This document shows positions 31,760 through 38,770 of a stretch of DNA of 38,770 bases, piece by piece; position 1 is the first letter of the stretch, and each line of letters begins with the position of its first letter. Position numbers and translations under genes: made by a program. This DNA is from Clostridia bacterium (GTDB lineage: Bacteria; Bacillota; Clostridia; Acetivibrionales; STF1-152): positions 1 to 38,770 of the forward strand of contig JANQLN010000043.1 in assembly GCA_028280575.1 (NCBI GenBank). Direction: 5' to 3'. Under the pieces are notes generated by a model. That model saw only the letters and a list, made by a program, of their open reading frames with translations. It was not told the origin of the DNA and searched no databases.

Positions 31760-32749
31760 TTACGGGTTACAGAGTCCTTGGTATATGTCGGAAATTATCT
31801 CTTCCAGTGGCTGGTCGGATATGTTAATATCCATAACACTTCCTACCCTCATCAACTTGTCTACGGCCTCTTCTATGGTACCTGACGAAATGTCCACCTC
31901 AATTTTTGCAGAATAATCCTTTGCCTTCACTATGGTCATTGACGGTATATCAAGCTTCAAGTCTATATTTTCACTGTACTTGACATCAATGACTTTTTTC
32001 TTGAGGTAGTTGTATTTTATTTTCTTAATGGACTCGTCAAGTACTATCTCTCCATTATTAATAATTATTGCTCTTTTGCATAGCTGCTCAATGTCTCCTA
32101 CATCGTGGGAGGTCAGAAATATGGTTACATCTTCTTCTCTATTGAGTCTCTTGACAAGATCCCTGATTTTCTGCTTTACAACAACATCCAGTCCTATGGT
32201 CGGCTCATCAAGGAATATGATATCAGGTCTATGCAATAAAGAGCCGGCTATTTCACACCTTATTCTTTGACCAAGAGAAAGCTTCCTTACAGGAATATCC
32301 ATCAAATCTTCAATCTCAAAAAGCTCCCTCAGAAAGGAAATTCTTTTTCGCAGCTCTCTAGCGGGAATTTCAAAAATTGATCCAAGCAGTTTAAAACTAT
32401 CGCCCGGAGGAAGGTGAAACCAAAGCTGGGACTTTTGTCCGAATACGCTTCCAATACGGAATGAGAGCTTCATCCTGTCGTTCACAGGATTCATGCCCAA
32501 TACATCAATTGTACCTGAAGTAGGATAAAGTATTCCGGTAAGCATTTTTATCGTTGTAGATTTTCCTGCCCCGTTGGGACCGATAAATGCAAGCATCTCT
32601 CCTTTTTGCACGGAAAATCCTATATCACTGACAGCTTTGACAGTTTTGTATTGAGGCCTGAGGATTGATCTTACACTTTGTCTAAATCCTTCTTTCTTTA
32701 CTTTGGTCTTAAATATCTTATTCAGGTGCTCTACAGTTATGATGTTCAA
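31760..32749 (-). CDS. ABC-2 exporter ATP-binding protein
   Basis: A 329-aa ATPase of the COG4586 type that accompanies such permease pairs. Motifs: Walker A GPNGAGKST near residue 55, signature LSLGQR near 152, Walker B IIFLDEPTIGLD near 175, and the H-loop in LTSHD near 210. TTG 32749 is preferred, because GGGAG lies 7 nt upstream and the product begins MNIITVEHLNKIF as expected for the family. A longer frame starting GTG 32884 would read through a strong terminator hairpin and has no ribosome binding site. The leader between the promoter at 32911-32940 and this start is about 155 nt, with a terminator at 32770-32815. Confidence 0.92.
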   Translation of the reverse strand: MNIITVEHLNKIFKTKVKKEGFRQSVRSILRPQYKTVKAVSDIGFSVQKGEMLAFIGPNGAGKSTTIKMLTGILYPTSGTIDVLGMNPVNDRMKLSFRIGSVFGQKSQLWFHLPPGDSFKLLGSIFEIPARELRKRISFLRELFEIEDLMDIPVRKLSLGQRIRCEIAGSLLHRPDIIFLDEPTIGLDVVVKQKIRDLVKRLNREEDVTIFLTSHDVGDIEQLCKRAIIINNGEIVLDESIKKIKYNYLKKKVIDVKYSENIDLKLDIPSMTIVKAKDYSAKIEVDISSGTIEEAVDKLMRVGSVMDINISDQPLEEIISDIYQGLCNP

Positions 32750-32904
32750 ATAATCACTCCCTTGAATATAAAAAAACCCCACGGAAGCCACTTTGATTTT
32801 TGTGACTCCGCAGGGCGTTATACCTTTGCGTGTAGGAGAAACTCTCCTTGTATCGCTCACTTTTAAAAGATTAGATACACTCACTTTTCATATCCAATTT
32901 TTTA
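32750..32904 (-). promoter_or_regulatory. structured leader of ABC-2 operon
   Basis: About 155 nt from the predicted start point to TTG 32749. Read on the minus strand, TGTATC can pair with GATACA, AGGAGA with TCTCCT, and then the terminator hairpin forms just before the ribosome binding site. The order fits a transcription attenuator or riboswitch, but no known class matches. A short translated leader could also drive it. Confidence 0.6.
32770..32815 (-). terminator. attenuator terminator in ABC-2 leader
   Basis: Minus strand: the arm complementary to 32802-32815 pairs with the arm complementary to 32777-32791, with one bulge and two to three wobble pairs, followed by seven T (complement of 32770-32776). 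It lies about 20 nt before the start codon, so readthrough is required for expression. Confidence 0.8.
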
Positions 32905-32910
32905 AAAGAT

Positions 32911-32940
32911 ATTCTACTACACAAATGCATGTCCTGTCAA
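32911..32940 (-). promoter_or_regulatory. promoter of ABC-2 operon
   Basis: Minus strand TTGACA (32935-32940), 18-nt spacer, TAGAAT (32911-32916). The -35 is a perfect match. Confidence 0.75.
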
Positions 32941-33002
32941 GACTTTTTTTGGGCATTTTCCGTTTTTCCCAAATTCTCCATTGAGCAACTAAACTCTTTC
33001 AT

Positions 33003-33734
33003 TTATAATAACAAATAAACTGTCATATACCCTATTGTTGCAAAACTATGTCCGATTGTTGAAGCCCATATATTTTTGTATTTAAACCTCATCCATCCCC
33101 ATACTATTCCTGCTGCAAATACCGCAAATATTACCTGTATGCTTAAGTAATTCAATTTAAAAAACGATAATACAGTTGCTAAATGATATGATGTATAAAA
33201 CAATGTTACAATAATTATGGTTAACCATTTCTTTGTATGTTTTCTTAATTTGCCATACGTATATCCCCTCCAGAAGATCTCTTCAATAATACCGTTAAAC
33301 AAAACCATGATGACAAAAAGAATCCATTTGCTTTCATTGGAGACTCCCCATGCTTTAACGTTTTCAATTATTGTACTTTGCATAAAGAAATCCTTAAAGA
33401 TATAAAATCCTGCAACAGTCAGTGTAAAGAATAATAATCCGTGTCCAATACCAATAAATAAAGATTTTTTCACATTTCTATTGTCAAAACCAATAAAATT
33501 GATAAAGTCTCTCAAATTCATTCTTTTAAGTAAAATACAATCCAATAAAGGCACAATAATGCATATGCCAATATAATATAACAAAAAAACGGCAATTAAA
33601 TCTTCATAAACAGTTATAGGAACAATGACTGTCAATGATGCCATCAACATTATCACATATGTATCCCAATATTTTTTAAGTTCACTATGTTTTGCTTTTG
33701 TTTTTTGTATTTGCATATATTTAAATATCACCAA
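33003..33734 (-). CDS. CPBP-family intramembrane metalloprotease
   Basis: A 243-aa membrane protein with about seven segments. CPBP/CAAX-protease motifs are present: EEIFWRGY near residue 163 (EExxxR), a His in TSYHLA near 192 and another in TIGHSFATIG near 230. Such proteins cut peptides or confer self-immunity to bacteriocins in Gram-positives; the role here is unknown. The start is uncertain: GTG 33734 has no ribosome binding site, and ATG 33716 has only a weak GGTG 12 nt upstream. It stands alone, upstream of the ABC-2 operon on the same strand. Confidence 0.85.
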   Translation of the reverse strand: MVIFKYMQIQKTKAKHSELKKYWDTYVIMLMASLTVIVPITVYEDLIAVFLLYYIGICIIVPLLDCILLKRMNLRDFINFIGFDNRNVKKSLFIGIGHGLLFFTLTVAGFYIFKDFFMQSTIIENVKAWGVSNESKWILFVIMVLFNGIIEEIFWRGYTYGKLRKHTKKWLTIIIVTLFYTSYHLATVLSFFKLNYLSIQVIFAVFAAGIVWGWMRFKYKNIWASTIGHSFATIGYMTVYLLL

Positions 33735-33851
33735 TGATTTTTAATAAAGTTCAATATATATCATTATAATGCAAAAAATGAAATTATTAAAGCATGCACC
33801 AATTATCCTGACAAATCAATAAGCAGATATGCGGTGGATTTACCGCTTAAT

Positions 33852-34829
33852 CTACATATGAATATAGTGCCCCCCAGGTTTTAAATCGGGCAAATCAAGT
33901 TTCATATCCTCTACCATATATCTTCGGATATCATAGCATAAATCACATTTCCCAATATAATTTTCTTTTGGTATAAATCCGTATCTGCTAACAGCAAGTT
34001 CCAACAGACCTTTAATACCCATTGAATGCAAAGCATGAATTACAGGATATTTTTCAGGTGATGCCCCTTTAGCCAAATCCTTATAATGAAGAGACAATCC
34101 TGCACAGGATTGCGGAACAAAATTACCGTACAGATCAATATGGAAGTGGTAGATTCCCGCTAATTCACTGCAAGGCGAAGAAGCTTGAAGGATTTCAGAT
34201 AAAGGATAAGTTTTCATATAGGGTTTATATGTTTGCAGGGCCCTTCCCCTCATATTTATTTGGTATCTTTTCAAAAGCTGCAGCTTATAGCCGACTCCAA
34301 ATAACCTGTCATACTCTTCAAGCTTATGTGTTTTCCTATCCCCTGCAGCTTCTAGGTCTCCCCAGAATTCCATAAGCCATGGAAAAACTTCCACACCATT
34401 ATTCCTGCAGTCTTCTACCAGGGCCTTTACTTTATAAAATGGAATGAACTCATTATGGAACGGATCTATGGAAATCAGCAATGTATTTACATTATGGCGC
34501 CTAAGCTTCCCAAGCAATTCACATGTCTTCTCCTTATCCTTGTACCATGAAGCATTGGTTTCAATATATTCTATATATATACCGTGCTTTTTAGCCTCTT
34601 TCAATATCTCAAAAAGGCTATCCGGCCTCAAAAAAGGTTCCCCTCCACCTATATGTATTGAATTACATCCTGATTCCCTAAGCACCCGGAATATATCATC
34701 CACCATTTCAGCCTTCATATAATCCTTTGGCCACTCAGGCGAACTGGCATATACACAATGCCTGCATTTCGATGAACAAAAATAATTGGTAATAATCCCT
34801 CCGGATATCAGCTTTTCAAATTTGAGCAC
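33852..34829 (-). CDS. radical SAM protein
   Basis: A 325-aa protein. The radical SAM cluster motif CxxxCxxC is seen as CSSKCRHC at about residues 18-25, with HIGGGEPFLRPD near 60 (GGE motif) and SIDPFHNE near 120. The C-terminal half holds further Cys: PCSELAG, PQSCAGLSL and KCDLCYDIRR, which may bind an extra cluster as in SPASM/Twitch proteins. These enzymes cleave S-adenosylmethionine to start radical reactions. The start is GTG 34829, with GGAGG 7 nt upstream. No precursor peptide gene is recognised next to it, so the substrate is unknown. It reads opposite to the GNAT gene. Confidence 0.85.
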   Translation of the reverse strand: MLKFEKLISGGIITNYFCSSKCRHCVYASSPEWPKDYMKAEMVDDIFRVLRESGCNSIHIGGGEPFLRPDSLFEILKEAKKHGIYIEYIETNASWYKDKEKTCELLGKLRRHNVNTLLISIDPFHNEFIPFYKVKALVEDCRNNGVEVFPWLMEFWGDLEAAGDRKTHKLEEYDRLFGVGYKLQLLKRYQINMRGRALQTYKPYMKTYPLSEILQASSPCSELAGIYHFHIDLYGNFVPQSCAGLSLHYKDLAKGASPEKYPVIHALHSMGIKGLLELAVSRYGFIPKENYIGKCDLCYDIRRYMVEDMKLDLPDLKPGGHYIHM

Positions 34830-34984
34830 TATGTAACCTCCATTTTTTTAATAAGAAAAATGTCTTTTGTTATATTTATATTAACTGTATCGTGGTATAA
34901 TTATACAATAAAAAATGTTACATGAAAACAATAAAGTCCTTTAGGCAATATTTTCATGAACTAATAAAACTTGATTAATTAATG

Positions 34985-35013
34985 TTTACAAATATGCAAA
35001 TAAGTGTTATATT
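34985..35013 (+). promoter_or_regulatory. promoter of first GNAT gene
   Basis: TTTACA, 17-nt spacer, TATATT, about 70 nt before ATG 35082. Confidence 0.6.
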
Positions 35014-35081
35014 ATGTGGAGGTTAATACTTAATGTTATAAACTGGAAAGTGTAGATTATTTATATATTACGAGGTGTTAT

Positions 35082-35471
35082 ATGAAGATAAGAACTTATT
35101 CAAGGGCTGATGAAGCATATTTATTTGATATGCTGCGGGGAGAAGGTTCTGAATGGGAATGCTATTGGGGTGAATCAGAAATTGAAAAGTACAAGACTGC
35201 TCTGGCTAATTCCATAACCTATTTAGCATATGAGGACGATGAACTGTGCGGATATGCTCGCTGCAGAGATGATGATGGATTTGGCGTTTATATTTATGAT
35301 TTACTGGTGAAAAAAGCATATCGTGGAAACAGCATGGGAAGACTGCTTATGGAAAGAGTATGTGCCGACTTCCCAAACCATACAGTATATGTAATGAGTG
35401 ATGTTGATGGATACTATAAAAAGCTAGGTTATCACCGGGAGGGTTCTATATTTATCGTAAATACAAAGTAG
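35082..35471 (+). CDS. GNAT-family acetyltransferase
   Basis: A 129-aa GNAT protein. The acetyl-CoA-binding motif A is DLLVKKAYRGNSMGRLLMERV (about 74-94), followed by the motif B region with VMSDVDGYYKKLGYHREG. N-terminal residues (SRADEAYLFDMLRGEG) fit the group. These enzymes transfer an acetyl group to a small molecule or protein amine. GAGGTG lies 4-5 nt before the ATG. Substrate unknown. The YYKKLGY end is typical of the compact GNAT members. Confidence 0.88.
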   Translation: MKIRTYSRADEAYLFDMLRGEGSEWECYWGESEIEKYKTALANSITYLAYEDDELCGYARCRDDDGFGVYIYDLLVKKAYRGNSMGRLLMERVCADFPNHTVYVMSDVDGYYKKLGYHREGSIFIVNTK

Positions 35472-35595
35472 CCATGTTATGAATATAATCACAATTAGGG
35501 CATTTATGTGATTATATAAATATAAGGAAACCATACAGTGTGCATATACCTAAAAACTTCCTCATTTAGGTGAGTATGGATAAGGATGTGAAATA

Positions 35596-36066
35596 ATGAA
35601 ATATAATGAGATTAGTGTTTTAATTAATCCTCATATTACATCTGATCAATTATGGGACTTTTACGTGAGGAATGATATTTGTGAAGTCGGATTTGGAAAG
35701 GAAATTGCTGTAAAGCCTTTAAAGCATAGCAGTTTGATAATTGGTGCATTTCAGGATGATAAACTAGTTGGAATTGCACGTGCAATGTTTGATGGATTAT
35801 CAGCAGCTGTTATGGAATTTTGTTTAGATTTAGAATTGCAAGGCGATAATTTGAAATATTCAAATGGTTCTTTAATAGAAAAAGATGACTTTGGTATTGG
35901 CCAAAAAATAGGTAAAATGCTAATTAGTGAATTAAGAAAAATGGGAGCTACTTTTATAGATACTTATATTGTTGAAAATTGTGAAGAAAAATTTTATAAG
36001 TCATTAGGATTTGGTGAAAATACTGGTCATTTAGTTTATTGCATAGATGAAAGGCCTTATGTATAG
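35596..36066 (+). CDS. GNAT-family acetyltransferase
   Basis: A 156-aa protein with a GNAT fold: KLVGIARAMFDGLSAAVMEFCLDLELQG, IGQKIGKMLISELRKMGATFIDTYIVENCEEKFYKSLGF. The acetyl-CoA pocket motif is less canonical (GIGQKIGKML) than in the gene at 35082. AAGGA lies 9 nt before the ATG. The DNA is visibly more AT-rich here and in the following genes. It is not obviously an operon with 35082 because 124 nt separate them. Substrate unknown. Confidence 0.82.
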   Translation: MKYNEISVLINPHITSDQLWDFYVRNDICEVGFGKEIAVKPLKHSSLIIGAFQDDKLVGIARAMFDGLSAAVMEFCLDLELQGDNLKYSNGSLIEKDDFGIGQKIGKMLISELRKMGATFIDTYIVENCEEKFYKSLGFGENTGHLVYCIDERPYV

Positions 36067-36168
36067 AGTTTATTGCAAACAACCATTTGGATTTTATCAA
36101 AAATGAAATATTTGACTAATATTGTTAATTATGTGGTTTTCACCACTAGAAGTTTATTAGTTGATAAT

Positions 36169-36210
36169 AAGGGGTATGGTTCTGATTTTTTTCAGAATCC
36201 ATACCCCTTA
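36169..36210. terminator. 17-bp hairpin after second GNAT gene
   Basis: AAGGGGTATGG (from 36169) and CCATACCCCTT (to 36210) pair with one bulge over the full stem of about 17 bp; the loop is T-rich. No T tract follows, so termination is uncertain. Confidence 0.5.
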
Positions 36211-36241
36211 AAAGTAAAATATAAAAATGAAAGATCCTTTT

Positions 36242-36586
36242 TTACTTACTCAAGAAAGCTTTCCTGCAACTCCTTGAATACAGTCCATCATTAAATCCCT
36301 GATCATACATTTTCTCTACAATTAGTCCCAACTTAAAGCGTGCATCCAAAACCTGGCTCACAAATTCTACTGCTCCTGGAGCAGCTTTCATAATTTGCTC
36401 AAGGGCTAAATCAAACTTAGTGTTTGCCTATATATACTCTTTATCCTTTTGCCATATGTCTTTGTTTAACTCATCCTTAATATCCCGCTTTGTTTCTCCA
36501 CACATTATTTTTCTCCGATATTTCGGAATAAAAACAATGTGATATGTGCAATTCCAGCGCGTATGTGCTATACTTTTATTATCCAT
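36242..36586 (-). pseudogene. IS200-type tnpA remnant with internal stop
   Basis: The frame starts ATG 36586 and gives MDNKSIAHTRWNCTYHIVFIPKYRR, a clear IS200/IS605 TnpA N-terminus. After about residue 37 the match fades. A TAG stop lies at 36428, and the same frame continues for 61 codons to TAA at 36242 with LEQIMKAAPGAVEFVSQVLD, which does not look like TnpA and may come from another gene. The HUH motif and catalytic Tyr are missing, so it is inactive. The partner tnpB gene is absent. Confidence 0.8.
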
Positions 36587-36595
36587 TTCGGATAC

Positions 36596-36638
36596 CTCCT
36601 ATGATTTGATATTGGCTGCGAAACCTATATCATAGGAG
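36596..36638 (-). promoter_or_regulatory. ribosome-binding-site-masking hairpin of IS200 remnant
   Basis: CTCCTATGAT (36596-36605) and ATCATAGGAG (36629-36638) are exact complements. Read on the minus strand, the ribosome binding site of tnpA lies in the stem. IS200 elements are known to repress transposase translation by such a structure. Confidence 0.6.
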
Positions 36639-36680
36639 TTTCTTTTTACTCTAGGCAACACTACTGCTTATTCTATTCGC

Positions 36681-36697
36681 CCCATCTCAGATGGGGG
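36681..36697. repeat. palindrome CCCCATCTCAGATGGGG
   Basis: A 17-nt perfect palindrome next to the IS200 remnant; it may be part of the left-end hairpin recognised by TnpA. Confidence 0.4.
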
Positions 36698-36715
36698 GGT
36701 AATATACTGTTTCAC

Positions 36716-37273
36716 TTAATACATTTCTTTGAATGTTTTTATCAATTGTCTAAATTTTAATTTAATATTCTCGTTTATCTTATTGTCTTGAACTTTTATG
36801 CCTTCAATACTTACTTCATAGAAAAAATTCCCTTTTCTTAGAGTTAAAGAATAAAAATCCTCAGAGTTAATCCAAAAAGCTTGGTCAACATCAAATGCCT
36901 TCAAATCAATATCATATATGCTAGACTTATATGAAGCTTTTAATGTTCTTATGCTACTTTTATATAAACTTTTTGCTTTTTCATTATTTATTAAAACATT
37001 AGCAATTGTTTTAATTTTAATCTCTTTACCCGCTTCATTTGTAAGTATTGTACTATACATTGAATAATAGCCATTTTTTTTGCTTTCTGATTTTGTAAAT
37101 ACATATTCTTTGCCATTTTTTAGAGTTTTAATTTCATAATCACTTAATATAAGACATTCAATATCTTCAGGTAATAATATATACTTCTTTTCATTATCAG
37201 TTATATTTACTTGCCTAACACATGAAGTAAAACAAAAGAATCCTAAAAGTATAAACATTATAATTTTTTTCAT
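36716..37273 (-). CDS. orphan lipoprotein
   Basis: A 185-aa protein starting at ATG 37273, with AGGAGG 9 nt upstream. It begins KKIIMFILLGFFCFTSC, a short lipoprotein signal with a lipobox-like FTSC (Cys about 17). The rest is Lys/Ser/Asn-rich and looks globular, with alternating beta strands (IECLILSDYEIKTLKNGKEYVFTKSE). No family was recognised. It lies in the AT-rich accessory part and stands alone. It could be an exported protein carried by the integrated element. Confidence 0.65.
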   Translation of the reverse strand: MKKIIMFILLGFFCFTSCVRQVNITDNEKKYILLPEDIECLILSDYEIKTLKNGKEYVFTKSESKKNGYYSMYSTILTNEAGKEIKIKTIANVLINNEKAKSLYKSSIRTLKASYKSSIYDIDLKAFDVDQAFWINSEDFYSLTLRKGNFFYEVSIEGIKVQDNKINENIKLKFRQLIKTFKEMY

Positions 37274-37395
37274 TAATAATCGCCTCCTAATATAATGTAA
37301 AATTCCTGAACTCTTTTCTTTTTCCATAATTCTACAAAGAAGATAACTAATCCTGCTAATATTTTTATTTTATCTTTTTTTTATAGCATAGGCTC

Positions 37396-37424
37396 AAAAT
37401 AAAAAGCCCACTAAACAGGACTTT
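37396..37424 (-). terminator. terminator after HTH-like gene
   Basis: Minus strand AAAGTCC/GGGCTTT with an 8-nt loop, followed by TTATTTT. It is about 100 nt past the stop of the gene at 37521-37748. Confidence 0.6.
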
Positions 37425-37520
37425 TATGTTTTAGCTATTTAATTACAAAACTTCAATGATACCATTATAACATGGCATTTTTTATAAATAGCTACTTTTT
37501 AGCACACTTGTCAAGCCCCC

Positions 37521-37748
37521 TCAAACGTCCAGTTTTAGCCCATCTACGCCGAAAAGCTTAATAGCAAGTTTGTTTAACATTTCATTATTCCACTTTCTAA
37601 GCGTAGTCTCATGACATTTTACATCATCGGCTACAGCTTCAATTCTCTGTGTAAATTTTATACCTTTCCTTTCAGGTTCCATATACAGAATCTTAACAGT
37701 CAAATACTTCTCATATTTCAATGACTTTCCAGGTTTAATCTTCCCCAT
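37521..37748 (-). CDS. small HTH protein
   Basis: A 75-aa basic protein. FTQRIEAVADDVKCHETTLRKWNNEM (about 32-57) looks like a helix-turn-helix like that at the front of phage terminase small subunits or transposases. AGGGG lies about 8 nt before the ATG. It lies 28 nt downstream of the DUF4304 gene on the same strand. The family is not certain. It fits a phage- or transposon-derived gene. Confidence 0.5.
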   Translation of the reverse strand: MGKIKPGKSLKYEKYLTVKILYMEPERKGIKFTQRIEAVADDVKCHETTLRKWNNEMLNKLAIKLFGVDGLKLDV

Positions 37749-37776
37749 CTACCTCACCCCTTGTCTTAAACTGTCA

Positions 37777-38325
37777 TTAATATTTGTATCTCTTCATTTT
37801 TTTAGGTGTACTGTATTTATTCCACCAATTATATGCACTTTCCATTTGTCGATTAACCTCACTTGAAATCTTAGAATACAAGTAATCATCAGCTTTTTGC
37901 ACTAAAACTTGTTTTTCATTGGGGATAAAGTTTTTACTTTTTTGCTCACCTACTGATTCATAATAATCAAATGTTTTAAATATTGTAAGGGGTTCTTTGG
38001 ATTTATAAACATCAGTATAATAAAACCACCCATCGAACATCCCTTCTAATCTATATCTTTTGTTAGTTGAATATACTGTTACATCATCAAGTGTCTGAAA
38101 TTCCTGGGTGTAATAATTAGATAATTCCTTTTCACAACCAGGGAATATTGTTGAGATTTCAATATTAAACGCTCCTCCATACTTATAAGTCATAAATACA
38201 AGCATTTCTATTCTATTATCTGCTTTTCGATAATAATGTGGAAATTTTCCATAAAAACTATTTTTAATTAATAATGGTATAACTTGTTCGCTTAATGACT
38301 TTAACATCTTTTGCCTTTGTGTCAT
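37777..38325 (-). CDS. DUF4304-like protein
   Basis: A 182-aa protein. Pattern KMLKSLSEQVIPLLIKNSFYGKFPHYYRKADNRIEMLVFMTYKYGGAFNIEIS resembles DUF4304: an N-terminal helix, F-Y-R near 35 and a beta strand of NIE-type residues. GGAGAG lies 6 nt before ATG 38325. DUF4304 proteins are common, often in toxin-immunity islands, but no toxin is seen here. It stands next to the small HTH gene in the accessory segment. Family call is from memory. Confidence 0.6.
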   Translation of the reverse strand: MTQRQKMLKSLSEQVIPLLIKNSFYGKFPHYYRKADNRIEMLVFMTYKYGGAFNIEISTIFPGCEKELSNYYTQEFQTLDDVTVYSTNKRYRLEGMFDGWFYYTDVYKSKEPLTIFKTFDYYESVGEQKSKNFIPNEKQVLVQKADDYLYSKISSEVNRQMESAYNWWNKYSTPKKMKRYKY

Positions 38326-38428
38326 ATTTATCTCTCCCACTAGATACTCATCTTTTCAAACAAATGTGCATGTCTTTTGTAAATTCATTTATATTATGCT
38401 AAGTTATTAGTCATATATGCAAACATAG

Positions 38429-38701
38429 CAATTCAGGCATGGTGAGTTAATGCGCCTTACCTGGGATGATGTTGATTTTGATAATAATACTATAAAAATA
38501 GATAAGGCTTCACAATACCTTTCCAATAAAGGCATATTTGAAAAAGACCCTAAAAATAAGACATCTAAACGAGGAATAGAAATTCCTGAATTCGTAATGT
38601 CTATTTTATAAAAGCATAAAATCGAGCAGCAAGTTTACAAAAATAAGAAAAGAGTCAAAACTAAAAAAGCAAAGGAAAAAAATAAAAGGCATGTTGCTTG
38701 A
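38429..38701 (+). pseudogene. tyrosine recombinase (integrase) fragment
   Basis: A frame with a TAG at 38426 and TAA at 38609 yields FRHGELMRLTWDDVDFDNNTIKID, then KGIFEKDPKNKTSKRGIEIPEFV, the middle of a Tn916/phage-type integrase with the catalytic Arg of FRHGEL. It continues after the stop with KHKIEQQVYKNKKR up to TGA at 38701. The N-terminal part and the C-terminal HxxR and Tyr are missing. It is a decayed integrase. Confidence 0.8.
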
Positions 38702-38711
38702 CGATAATAAT

Positions 38712-38751
38712 AAATAGCAGCTTCCAAGTATTAACCTGGAAGCTGCTATTT
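38712..38751 (-). terminator. 15-bp terminator hairpin before edge tRNA
   Basis: Arms 38712-38726 and 38737-38751 are exact complements. On the minus strand the stem is followed by TTATTATTA. It would end transcription of the tRNA at the edge. Confidence 0.65.
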
Positions 38752-38754
38752 ATC

Positions 38755-38770
38755 TGGAGCTGGCGGACGG
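38755..38770 (-). tRNA. 3' end of a tRNA, cut by window edge
   Basis: Minus strand CCGTCCGCCAGCTCCA: a T-stem end CCGTC, acceptor CGCCAGC, discriminator T and CCA. The implied 5' acceptor would be GCTGGCG, as in a Thr-type tRNA. Too short to prove. It sits next to an integrase remnant, a classic integration setting. Confidence 0.5.

Noticed and set aside
32750..32884. N-terminal extension of the ABC ATPase starting at GTG 32884
   Set aside because: It would be translated through a strong terminator hairpin, lacks a ribosome binding site and shows no family similarity.
34923..34979. 18-codon plus-strand frame next to the radical SAM gene as a precursor peptide
   Set aside because: No ribosome binding site, no Cys/Gly-rich core, and it precedes the promoter of the GNAT gene.

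Overview
The window looks like a chromosome segment of a low-GC, spore-former-type Clostridia (Firmicutes). Evidence: AT-rich DNA, strong AGGAGG-type ribosome binding sites with frequent TTG/GTG starts, a CtsR-type heat-shock operator, an LtaS-like synthase, LplA/LplB/YtcP-type sugar importers and PP2C/LysM and XRE proteins of the kind seen in clostridia. The genus is inference; no rRNA is present.

Layout. 1-1310: a two-gene minus-strand unit (small membrane protein, YbjQ-like protein) and a 34-codon Asn/Lys-rich peptide gene with its own terminator. 1500-4560: LtaS-type lipoteichoic acid synthase convergent with an NAD(P) malic enzyme; their 3' ends form one inverted repeat, so both proteins end in RKLDIP. 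4630-6460: six-TM membrane protein divergent from a cupin-AraC regulator. 6550-12320 (minus): CopZ-like chaperone, ClpB, a DnaJ/CbpA-type co-chaperone behind a CtsR box, and a degenerate PP2C domain fused through one TM to a LysM domain. 12546-18832: a CUT1 sugar importer (binding protein and two permeases) divergent from a membrane-anchored AraC regulator. 18850-21730: flavodoxin-like protein, HtrA protease, two divergent XRE regulators.

21717-28349 is the most unusual part. A 126-bp non-coding element occurs twice in direct orientation (21717-21842 and 26841-26966, about 93% identical) and brackets three genes: a 510-aa polytopic membrane protein of unknown function, a secreted VIT-VWA protein ending in an MSEP motif, one TM and a basic tail, and an exosortase with conserved Cys/Arg/His. 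A GT28-like glycosyltransferase follows the second copy. This reads as a dedicated one-enzyme/one-substrate exosortase sorting system in a Gram-positive genome.

28360-35470: small membrane protein, tRNA-Tyr, a DUF1638 protein, a three-gene ABC-2 exporter whose leader carries an intrinsic terminator right before the start (probable attenuation), a CPBP-family membrane protease, a radical SAM protein and a GNAT acetyltransferase. 35590-38770 is an accessory, more AT-rich end: second GNAT gene, IS200-type tnpA remnant, orphan lipoprotein, small HTH protein, DUF4304 protein, a broken tyrosine recombinase, and at the right edge what looks like the 3' end of a tRNA. This fits the decayed remains of an element integrated at a tRNA gene.
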